Assembly: GCA_018667995.1 (NCBI GenBank)
Contig: JABIQT010000987.1
Location: 1 to 6,356, forward strand
From: Candidatus Latescibacterota bacterium
GTDB taxonomy: Bacteria; JAAXHH01; JABIQT01
Reading direction: 5' to 3'
Length of the DNA stretch: 6,356 nucleotides
Made by a program: the position numbers and the translations under genes. The notes beneath the pieces were generated by a model. It saw only the letters and a list, made by a program, of their open reading frames with translations, did not search any database and was not told the DNA's origin. Positions 1-5,280 of this stretch are shown here, one piece after another. The stretch's first letter is position 1; every line of letters starts with the position of its first letter.

Positions 1-1414
1 CTCCCGCACCAGCCTGGATATATGCTCTGCCGTTTTTTACCACCAAGGTTCGAATCGTAATACAGAGATCCATATTTCCCGAAAAACCTACGTATCCCAA
101 GGCTCCACCATATACTCCTCGGCGGGTGGTTTCGAGCTCGTCAATGATCTCCATGGCCCGAATCTTCGGGGCACCGGAAAGCGTTCCTGCTGGAAACGTC
201 GCCCGCAGTACATCAAATCCATCGATGCCTGGCCTGAGCCTGCCATCTACTTTGGAGACGATATGTATCACGTGAGAGTACTTTTCTATCGCCATGAGTT
301 CTGTGGTCTGTACAGTCCCATACTCGCACACGCGGCCTAGATCATTACGACCAAGATCCACCAACATGACATGCTCAGCACATTCTTTCGGATCTTCAAT
401 GAGGTCCTTCATCAGTGCTCTGTCTTCATCCTCCGTGGAGCCCCGTCGTCTCGTACCGGCGATGGGACGAACCAGCGCTTGGCCGTCCTCAACCAATACC
501 ATAGTCTCCGGTGAGGCACCAACGATCTGTACGTCGTCCAGCTGCAAGTAGAAGAGATAAGGAGACGGATTCAGCAGTTTGAGCTTACGGTATATCTCAA
601 ATGGATCGCTCGGAGACTCGGTGCTGAATCGTTGCGACAATACTACCTGAAACACATCGCCAGCCGCAATGTAATTCTTTGCCTGACGAACCACGCTTTG
701 GTAGGCTTCTGGTAGTACATTTGACGCAGGATCCAGGGGGATCTCAGTGCCAGCTTTCTGAGGTAGGGGATCAACCGTACTGCCTGACGCTCCGCCAGCA
801 GATTTCAATCTCTCGAGTATGCCGTCAATCTGGAGACGGGCCGTATCATACTCAGCCGCATGATCGTTGCTATCCGTGTTGGCATTCGCGATAACATAGA
901 GTTTACCTTGAAGGTGATCAAAAACGACAACGGAGCCGGCTATAATAAAATGAAGGTCGGGCAGGTTCATCTCGTCCGGATTATTGTCCGGGATCACCTC
1001 GAAGTGTCGGACTATATCGTAGGCAAAGTACCCGACTGCTCCGCCGGAGAATCGTGGCAGACCAGGAGTCACATGCATCTTATATCGCGACATGGCCTCC
1101 CGCATCAGAAGAACGGGGTCACCTGTGAAAGTCTCGCGCTGCTTGCCGCGTATACGGTCAAGGCCGGTGTCCGTACCGATCAATCGTTCTACAGGATCGG
1201 TCCCGACAAACGAGTAGCGAGCCGTTTTCTCGTCGCCTTCAAGGCTCTCTAAAAGGAATGCATAGGGACGATCTTCGCTGATATTGAGGTAAACGGCCTC
1301 AGGTGTTCTGTCATCAATGGGTAGTTCGCACCATATGGGAGCAAGGTTGGATTCAGAATCCTCCACGATTTGGCAGAATTCGGAATATGTAGGTTGGTAT
1401 TCAATTTCAATCAT
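1..1414 (-). CDS. trpE: Anthranilate synthase component I, C-terminus cut by window edge
   Basis: This is the large subunit of anthranilate synthase. It converts chorismate, with ammonia supplied by the TrpG glutaminase partner, to anthranilate in the first committed step of tryptophan synthesis in the cytoplasm. The start at 1414 gives MIEIEYQPTYSEF, and 471 residues are readable before the left edge, so perhaps 25-40 residues are missing. The N-terminal regulatory domain has LLES at 54-57, the Trp feedback-inhibition motif, and NPSPY at 282-286, also part of the inhibitor-site region. The chorismate-binding domain shows AGDVFQVVLSQRF (251-263), PIAGTRRRG (317-325; the usual form is PIAGTRPRG), VDLGRNDLGRV (352-362), TFPAGTLSGAPKIRAME (406-422) and RRGVYGGALGY (431-441). 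All the family motifs that fall in the window look intact, so the enzyme should be active and Trp-inhibitable. The ribosome site is weak (GGGA about five bases before ATG). The gene is preceded by a terminator-like hairpin, which suggests attenuation. Other trp genes may follow outside the window. PabB or a phenazine-type homologue is less likely given the LLES motif and overall pattern. Confidence 0.96.
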   Translation of the reverse strand, partial: MIEIEYQPTYSEFCQIVEDSESNLAPIWCELPIDDRTPEAVYLNISEDRPYAFLLESLEGDEKTARYSFVGTDPVERLIGTDTGLDRIRGKQRETFTGDPVLLMREAMSRYKMHVTPGLPRFSGGAVGYFAYDIVRHFEVIPDNNPDEMNLPDLHFIIAGSVVVFDHLQGKLYVIANANTDSNDHAAEYDTARLQIDGILERLKSAGGASGSTVDPLPQKAGTEIPLDPASNVLPEAYQSVVRQAKNYIAAGDVFQVVLSQRFSTESPSDPFEIYRKLKLLNPSPYLFYLQLDDVQIVGASPETMVLVEDGQALVRPIAGTRRRGSTEDEDRALMKDLIEDPKECAEHVMLVDLGRNDLGRVCEYGTVQTTELMAIEKYSHVIHIVSKVDGRLRPGIDGFDVLRATFPAGTLSGAPKIRAMEIIDELETTRRGVYGGALGYVGFSGNMDLCITIRTLVVKNGRAYIQAGAG

Positions 1415-1434
1415 GATTATCCCAAAAAGGCAAC

Positions 1435-1468
1435 AAAAAAGGCCACTACCGATTGCTGGGTAGAGGCC
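1435..1468 (-). terminator. Intrinsic terminator hairpin in the trpE leader (candidate attenuator)
   Basis: On the minus strand, GGCCTCTACC (1468-1459) and GGTAGTGGCC (1450-1441) form a ten-position stem with a single T/T mismatch around an eight-base loop. The stem is followed directly by TTTTTT (1440-1435). A second T5 run lies at 1428-1424. The U-run only makes sense for minus-strand transcription, and the only minus-strand gene near it is trpE, which starts 20 bases further on. A terminator placed just upstream of its own gene is the classic layout of an attenuator. Part of the 5' arm (CCTC at 1466-1463 and ACCC at 1461-1458) could instead pair with GAGG (1535-1532) and GGGT (1546-1543) in the leader, giving a possible antiterminator with a bulge. 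The hairpin is seen directly. The regulatory role is inferred. It could also end transcripts of a gene not recognised here. Confidence 0.72.
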
Positions 1469-1498
1469 GGGCATGCAACTTTTGAATCATAACGTTCA

Positions 1499-1558
1499 TT
1501 AACAGGATTCAGTTCGTCTCATCGCTTCCCACCTCAGCGCAGACCCGTAAAAAACCAT
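1499..1558 (-). CDS. Candidate trp leader peptide, 19 residues, one Trp
   Basis: A short ORF, MVFYGSALRWEAMRRTESC, lies between the proposed trpE promoter and the terminator hairpin. It has a single Trp codon at residue 10 (1531-1529). That codon overlaps the GAGGTGGG stretch, part of which could pair with the 5' arm of the terminator. This is the right place for a leader peptide whose stalled ribosome would control termination. Against it, there is only one Trp codon, there is no convincing Shine-Dalgarno sequence before the ATG, and short ORFs of this size occur by chance. A shorter in-frame start at 1522 (MRRTESC) follows an AGGTGGG stretch but holds no Trp. Treat it as a possibility rather than an established gene. 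Confidence 0.22.
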   Translation of the reverse strand: MVFYGSALRWEAMRRTESC

Positions 1559-1594
1559 CGTGTAAACGGAAAAACCCGCCAGAGCCAGGCCTGT

Positions 1595-1622
1595 ATTCTA
1601 TAAACTGATATGGGAGAAACAA
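1595..1622 (-). promoter_or_regulatory. Possible sigma70-type promoter for trpE
   Basis: On the minus strand, TTGTTT (1622-1617) and TAGAAT (1600-1595) are separated by 16 bases. The -10 box matches consensus at five of six positions and the -35 box only at TTG. Transcription would start near 1588 and give a leader of about 170 nt that includes the candidate leader ORF and the hairpin. The position agrees with an attenuated trp operon. The -35 is weak, and another pair further upstream (TTGACT at 1677-1672) cannot be excluded. Confidence 0.4.
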
Positions 1623-1782
1623 TGAAAGTCATACGATAATTCCTGGTAATTCATTATTTTGAATGAGCGGTAGTCAACAAGAGCAGGATTATATCGAGCT
1701 CGTTTGTCAAAGTCAATAGAAAAAACAAGTATAGCCGGCTCCAGAGTGGTTCGCGGACGTATCAGCTGGCCCAAGAAAAGGG

Positions 1783-1810
1783 TTGCCAACTGGAGTCTGG
1801 ACTTTATAAT
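1783..1810 (+). promoter_or_regulatory. Sigma70-type promoter for the rightward gene cluster
   Basis: TTGCCA (1783-1788) and a perfect TATAAT (1805-1810) are separated by 16 bases. Transcription would start about 1816-1818, some 13-15 bases before the AGGAGG ribosome site. The -10 box is exact and the -35 matches at four or five positions, so this is the best promoter in the window. The resulting 5' leader of about 25 nt leaves no room for a riboswitch. It also disfavours the ATG at 1823, which would sit only about six bases from the RNA end. Confidence 0.7.
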
Positions 1811-1830
1811 ACGCAGGCGAAAATGCGCAT

Positions 1831-1836
1831 AGGAGG
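1831..1836 (+). promoter_or_regulatory. Shine-Dalgarno AGGAGG that fixes the DUF624 gene start
   Basis: A perfect AGGAGG is followed by four G and then ATG at 1841. The longer frame's ATG at 1823 lies upstream of this site and has no comparable ribosome site of its own. The start at 1841 is therefore preferred. The spacing is slightly short, but the G-rich run allows a shifted register. Confidence 0.7.
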
Positions 1837-1840
1837 GGGG

Positions 1841-2524
1841 ATGCTGGAACGGGGTAAAAGCACGATCAAACGCTGGTTCTGGCACACCTATGATTTTCTG
1901 GGTACGCTGATCGCTCTCAATGTAGTTTTCCTCGTCTTATCGCTACCAGTGATCACGCTTCCCCTTTCGCTTGCTGGACTGTTTTATGTGACGGATCGGA
2001 TAGTGAGAGTTGAGGATGTCAGAGTTCGTGACTTTTTTAGAGGAATGCGCGTCCATGGAATCAGATTCATCTCCCTTGGCGTCTTGTTTTTTGTCTGTAT
2101 AGCTGTGCTAGCTGTGAACGTGTTCTTCTATATACAGATGATAGAGCAGTGGTCGTGGGCAGCTGCATTGCTGGCCGGGGTGATATTTTGGCTGATCGTA
2201 TTTGTGTTGATTGTCGTTGCGGTGTCGTTTCCTCTGCTCGTAAGTACGGATGAGCCGTTAAAGTCCGTTGTTTGGCGCGGTGTACTGCTGGTTCTGAACG
2301 ATCCATATGCATCAGTCAGTCTGCTGATCGGAATTATGATCATCCTGTTTCTGGGGATCGTAACCGGGGCGGGATTCATTTTTGGTGCCCTGTCGGTGTC
2401 CGCCATGCTGTGCAGTACTGTTTTCAGGGAAATGTCGACGAAATATGATAATGTATCCGATTCTGAGCCAGAGGAAATACGAGGGTGGCGTGACCTGTTT
2501 CGTCCCTGGGACCTTGGAAAATGA
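1841..2524 (+). CDS. DUF624 (YesL-type) multi-pass membrane protein
   Basis: This is a 227-residue inner-membrane protein. It starts with a basic stretch (MLERGKSTIKRWFWHTYDFLG) followed by long hydrophobic segments at about 21-49, 76-99, 107-134 and 157-190. Amphipathic charged loops lie between them (RVEDVRVRDFFRGMRVHG at 56-73). The tail ends in an acidic stretch and then RGWRDLFRPWDLGK (214-227). The layout resembles the DUF624/YesL family, in which a short N-terminal W-rich segment leads into four to five helices and the C-terminus often carries a (W/L)RDL.RPW-like motif. The family has no settled biochemical role. Some members sit beside carbohydrate transport operons, and no transporter genes are present here. 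It is the first gene after the promoter, and its stop overlaps the tmk start (ATGA), so the two are probably translationally coupled. The family call rests on remembered pattern, not a search. The membrane nature is clear. Confidence 0.7.
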   Translation: MLERGKSTIKRWFWHTYDFLGTLIALNVVFLVLSLPVITLPLSLAGLFYVTDRIVRVEDVRVRDFFRGMRVHGIRFISLGVLFFVCIAVLAVNVFFYIQMIEQWSWAAALLAGVIFWLIVFVLIVVAVSFPLLVSTDEPLKSVVWRGVLLVLNDPYASVSLLIGIMIILFLGIVTGAGFIFGALSVSAMLCSTVFREMSTKYDNVSDSEPEEIRGWRDLFRPWDLGK

Positions 2525-3150
2525 GTAGCGCCCTTGAGACGGAGCGTCCTCTATTCATCGTGTTTGAAGGGATTGATGGTGCAGGAACGACCACTCAAGC
2601 CCAGGCCGCCTGCGCTTGGCTGGAGGAATCTACTCAAAACCCTGTGTTTCTGACTCGGGAGCCTTCACAAGGCCCCATCGGGGCGCTGTTGCATCAGGCG
2701 TTACGTAGGCGGATCGAATTTGATCCGCGCGTCATGTCTCTACTCTTCGCCGCAGACCGCCTGGATCATCTATTCGAGGAAATTCAGCAACATCTGAAAG
2801 ACGGGGTAGCGGTGATTTGTGATCGATACTATCTGTCGTCGCTGGCGTATCAAATGGTGGACGCCCCACAAGACCTTGAATGGCTGGATCAATTGAACGC
2901 TAAGGCTATCTCGCCCGATCTCACCATTCTCCTTGATGTGCCTGCGGACGTGGCTATGGATCGCATATGCAGAGGGCGTCTGAACTTGGATTTGTACGAG
3001 AACCTTGATAGACAGAAATTGGTACGGGACAATTATCTGCATCTCGCTGAACATCGCCGACGGCCAGATGAGAGGATTGAAGTAGTCGATGGTCATCGCG
3101 CTCAGGAACAGGTGCTGTCCGATATCTGTGAACTGATCGCTTCAGTTTAG
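2521..3150 (+). CDS. tmk: Thymidylate (dTMP) kinase, variant P-loop
   Basis: This 209-residue protein would phosphorylate dTMP to dTDP with ATP in the cytoplasm, a step essential for dTTP supply. Its length is typical of the family. Visible motifs are FIVFEGIDGAGTTTQ (12-26) as P-loop, TREP (45-48) for dTMP phosphate binding, FAADR (76-80), the catalytic-region DRYYLSSLAYQ (101-111), LLDVP (137-141) and an Arg-containing LID segment, R149/R151 to about 170. The P-loop has Thr23 where the Walker A Lys is usual (GxxGxGK[ST]). The following TREP is continued as SQGPIG instead of GGTPLG. I recall bacterial dTMP kinases with GTTTQ together with REPS/T.GP.G, so this is probably a natural subfamily and not a dead enzyme. 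The start overlaps the upstream stop by four bases and has only a weak ribosome site (GGA), consistent with coupling. A related nucleotide kinase is possible but less likely given the DRY motif and TREP. Confidence 0.9.
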   Translation: MSSALETERPLFIVFEGIDGAGTTTQAQAACAWLEESTQNPVFLTREPSQGPIGALLHQALRRRIEFDPRVMSLLFAADRLDHLFEEIQQHLKDGVAVICDRYYLSSLAYQMVDAPQDLEWLDQLNAKAISPDLTILLDVPADVAMDRICRGRLNLDLYENLDRQKLVRDNYLHLAEHRRRPDERIEVVDGHRAQEQVLSDICELIASV

Positions 3151-3215
3151 TCAGATAGCGAGAAGTGCGTCGAGAGAGTTTATAGTTTGTATTACTGATT
3201 CAGGGGTAGCGGCAG

Positions 3216-3437
3216 ATGATAACATACCTATTCAGGGCAGTCGCGGGATTCTTGTTTGGATATGTAATGCGCGAGGGGATGCGCATTCTTTTCGCCCAGG
3301 GTGTACGAAGGGCCTCAAAGACACCGAGTCCTGAGGAGGCTCGTACCCCCGCTGCACGAGAGCCTCGTATACATATTGATCCAGCAGATATAGTCGATGG
3401 TGATTTCAAGCCGATTGCGAATCGTGAGAAGCGGTAA
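3216..3437 (+). CDS. Small hypothetical protein with N-terminal hydrophobic segment
   Basis: This is a 73-residue protein I do not recognise by name. Residues 1-29 are mostly hydrophobic and glycine-containing (MITYLFRAVAGFLFGYVMRE then MRILFAQG). This gives a short membrane anchor or amphipathic helix, and positive charges (RR at 31-32) lie just after it. The middle (33-50) is Pro/Ala/Glu-rich and probably disordered. The C-terminus has a compact acidic motif, IDPADIVDGDFKPI (54-67). Similar short tails (D-I-x-D-A/G-x-F-x-x-I) recur in small membrane-anchored proteins of several environmental bacteria as far as I remember, which suggests a conserved docking segment. AGGGG at 3202-3206 lies nine bases before the ATG and supports translation. 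The gene is 65 bases after tmk, and its stop shares one base with the next start (TAATG), so it is probably coupled to the phosphatase-acetyltransferase gene. Function is unknown. Confidence 0.7.
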   Translation: MITYLFRAVAGFLFGYVMREGMRILFAQGVRRASKTPSPEEARTPAAREPRIHIDPADIVDGDFKPIANREKR

Positions 3438-5194
3438 TGCTCAGAAATTTCAGCTGGGTTATTGATGGTCGACTAGCCGGTATGGCCATTCCAAGCGGCG
3501 CCTATAGAGGCTCCCTGCGAGGTGGGACTTCCGAGCTGGAACGGGATGCGGAGGAGCTCACAAATCATGGAGTAAACGCGGTAGTTTCACTGACTCACCA
3601 AGCCCTTGCTCCGGATGTGCTTAAGACATTTGGAATCACTACATTGCATCTTCCTGTCGAGGATATGACGCGTCCTACGCGGGAGCAGATTGATGAGTTT
3701 ATCTCCTTCGTCGACCAGACTGATGGCGGCGTGGTCGTGCACTGTGCCGCGGGCATCGGACGGACTGGCACCATGCTTGGATGTTATCTGGTCTGGAACG
3801 GCTTGCCGGCGGACCAGGCGATTAGTCGCTTGCGCCGACTGCGTCCCGGATCCATTGAAACACCGGATCAGGAGTGGGCTGTTCTTGACTTTGCCGACCG
3901 CGTCGTTCAGGTCGGTATAGGCTTAGGGAAAGGTGCCCGCCCAGCCCATCCTGGCAAAATGGATGACGGCGAAGTTCGTGAAGCGACTGATCAAGAGTTG
4001 TCAGCCGTCGTGGATGTGATGACCGCCGCATTTTCGGAACGGGCAGGATATGACCGACGAGCCGACTTCGAACGGAGAATTGCTAGCGACACCTGCGGAA
4101 CATTCGTGAAAAATCGGGTATTGATGGCTGATGATACCATCAAGTCAGCACTCCGAATCTACGACAGGACGGTCCGCATTGGCCGGGCATCCATTCGATG
4201 TGCAGGTGTTGGTGATGTTGCCACCATGCCGGAGGCGCAGAACCTTGGTTACGGGTCACATCTGGTACGGTCCACGGTACGATCCCTGGCCGAGCAGGGC
4301 TATGAAATGGCTTGGCTGACCGGTTCGCCTGATTATTATGGTCGATTCGGTTGGCACACCTGTCCCTGTCATTTTTTCGAGGTTACACAGATTTATCAAG
4401 TAGAAAGGTCCAACGTCCCCTGCACAGTTCGTACATTCGATGAAGATGGGGATTACAATCAGATTCTGGAGATCTACGATCAGTTCAATTCGGTGAAAAG
4501 TTTTACGGTCGAAAGATCGCCAGAATACTGGTCGTGGCTAGACCGATACCGTACGCTTTGGCAGCACGAAAAGATCAGAGTATTGGCTGCCAGCACTGAT
4601 GGTCGTCTTGTTGGCTATTTAATCCTTGAACGTCATTCCTCTGAGTGGCGCATATTGGAAGTTGCAGGACCTGACATCGACCAAGGGGAAATAGCGGCAC
4701 TTATAGCTACTGCAGGTCGGATGGCTGTAGAGGCCGGAGTTGGCAGGATTCGCGGTGTAACTCCATACGATGATCGTTCTCTTCGGCAATTGCAGAGGGC
4801 CGGAATCGAGGGAAGAGTGTTGAGTGATGTTCCACTGTTTGGCAATGTGATGGTTCAGATTCTGAATCTGAGGAGCTTTCTCAAACGAATGATTCCGGAG
4901 TTAGAATCGCGGCTGCGTCAGACCTGGCAAGGCAGTCTTGCATTTAGTACCGAGAAGGGCGAACGCGTCGTTCTTATCATTCAAGGTAATGCGTTAAGTG
5001 TTCGTGAAGTGCGGGCCGCCGATATCGAAATCTCCTTCCCGGCTTCGGATCTCACTACTATGTTGCTGGGGTATACCTCCTTTAGAAATACGCACAGACT
5101 TGGACCGGATACAATTCCCAGGCAAGTCATGAACCTGCTGGATTCGCTTTTCCCTGAGACCAATCCCGTGTATTGGGCGACGGACTACATCTGA
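3437..5194 (+). CDS. DUSP23-like phosphatase fused to Eis-type GNAT acetyltransferase
   Basis: This is a 585-residue cytoplasmic-looking protein made of two units. Residues 1-157 resemble the DUSP23/VH1-like dual-specificity phosphatases. NFSWV and GRLAGMAIP lie near the N-terminus (4-19), VSLT is at 50-53, and the likely general-acid Asp76 is in VEDMTRP. The catalytic P-loop HCAAGIGRTGT (102-112) has nucleophile Cys103 and Arg109, and RLRPGSIETPDQEWAV (134-149) follows. A linker (about 158-182) leads to a 400-residue unit like Eis acetyltransferases. The first GNAT domain (about 183-310) has an acetyl-CoA motif with Q268-x-x-G271-x-G273 and YYGRFGW (300-306), where Tyr301 matches the family's proposed general acid. 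A second GNAT-like domain (about 330-475) and an SCP2-like domain (about 478-585, ending LFPETNPVYWATDYI) follow. Both units are full length and keep their key residues. The fusion is one continuous frame, with the start fixed by the NFSWV alignment and the TAATG overlap. Substrates are unknown. The domain calls are by remembered motif. Confidence 0.87.
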   Translation: MLRNFSWVIDGRLAGMAIPSGAYRGSLRGGTSELERDAEELTNHGVNAVVSLTHQALAPDVLKTFGITTLHLPVEDMTRPTREQIDEFISFVDQTDGGVVVHCAAGIGRTGTMLGCYLVWNGLPADQAISRLRRLRPGSIETPDQEWAVLDFADRVVQVGIGLGKGARPAHPGKMDDGEVREATDQELSAVVDVMTAAFSERAGYDRRADFERRIASDTCGTFVKNRVLMADDTIKSALRIYDRTVRIGRASIRCAGVGDVATMPEAQNLGYGSHLVRSTVRSLAEQGYEMAWLTGSPDYYGRFGWHTCPCHFFEVTQIYQVERSNVPCTVRTFDEDGDYNQILEIYDQFNSVKSFTVERSPEYWSWLDRYRTLWQHEKIRVLAASTDGRLVGYLILERHSSEWRILEVAGPDIDQGEIAALIATAGRMAVEAGVGRIRGVTPYDDRSLRQLQRAGIEGRVLSDVPLFGNVMVQILNLRSFLKRMIPELESRLRQTWQGSLAFSTEKGERVVLIIQGNALSVREVRAADIEISFPASDLTTMLLGYTSFRNTHRLGPDTIPRQVMNLLDSLFPETNPVYWATDYI

Positions 5195-5270
5195 TGATTC
5201 TTTGGAGCCATATATATCGAAATTGTGCATCCAGATCGTGGAATCACTGACTAACTTTTACATGAAACAT

Positions 5271-5274
5271 GGAG
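5271..5274 (+). promoter_or_regulatory. Shine-Dalgarno GGAG that fixes the TIM-barrel gene start
   Basis: GGAG lies six bases before the ATG at 5281. The longer frame's ATG at 5269 overlaps this site and has no ribosome site of its own. The protein from 5281 begins MFSYAVITDEVSQD, which matches the usual family N-terminus directly. Confidence 0.6.
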
Positions 5275-5280
5275 CAGAGA

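Larger units (their letters stand above)
1415..1840. other. Divergent intergenic region between trpE and the rightward genes
   Basis: This 426-base region separates two divergently transcribed genes. The trpE half (about 1415-1622) holds the promoter, leader and terminator hairpin listed separately. The rightward half (1783-1840) holds a good promoter and ribosome site. The middle (about 1623-1782) is AT-rich in part and contains a small inverted repeat (TCATT at 1651-1655 and AATGA at 1662-1666, six-base loop) but no convincing gene, RNA or operator. A 95-codon reading frame on the minus strand (1598-1885) crosses both promoters and the start of the next gene, and it resembles nothing recognisable. 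Confidence 0.7.

Noticed and set aside
294-1252. Three plus-strand reading frames (294-551, 679-894, 860-1252) as possible genes
   Set aside because: They lie antisense inside trpE, whose motifs are continuous across the whole stretch. The products are low-complexity Ser/Arg-rich or featureless, without ribosome sites.
1500-1540. T-box riboswitch upstream of trpE, prompted by GAGGTGGGAAGCG on the minus strand
   Set aside because: The stretch only loosely resembles the T-box consensus AGGGTGGNACCGCG, the variable base does not suit tRNA-Trp, it lies about 50 bases from the terminator where overlap is expected, and no specifier stem I is apparent.
1651-1677. Alternative minus-strand promoter TTGACT (1677-1672) with TAATGA (1656-1651)
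   Set aside because: The 15-base spacer is short and the -10 is poor. The TTGTTT/TAGAAT pair nearer to trpE is the better candidate, although both are uncertain.
1704-1738. Additional plus-strand promoter TTGTCA with TATAGC
   Set aside because: The 20-base spacer is too long for a normal sigma70 promoter, and a much better one lies 80 bases downstream.
1598-1885. 95-codon minus-strand frame in the trpE-DUF624 intergenic region
   Set aside because: It overlaps the promoters on both strands and the start of the DUF624 gene, its product resembles nothing known, and there is no good ribosome site before its ATG.
3959-5194. Separate Eis gene starting at the internal ATG at 3959 in place of a fusion
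   Set aside because: No ribosome site lies at the right distance before 3959, and the phosphatase frame runs into it without a stop. Internal initiation as an extra product cannot be excluded.
5195-5280. Separate promoter before the TIM-barrel gene, from the ATATATAT stretch at 5208-5217
   Set aside because: No -35 element with acceptable spacing was found. The run alone is not sufficient evidence.
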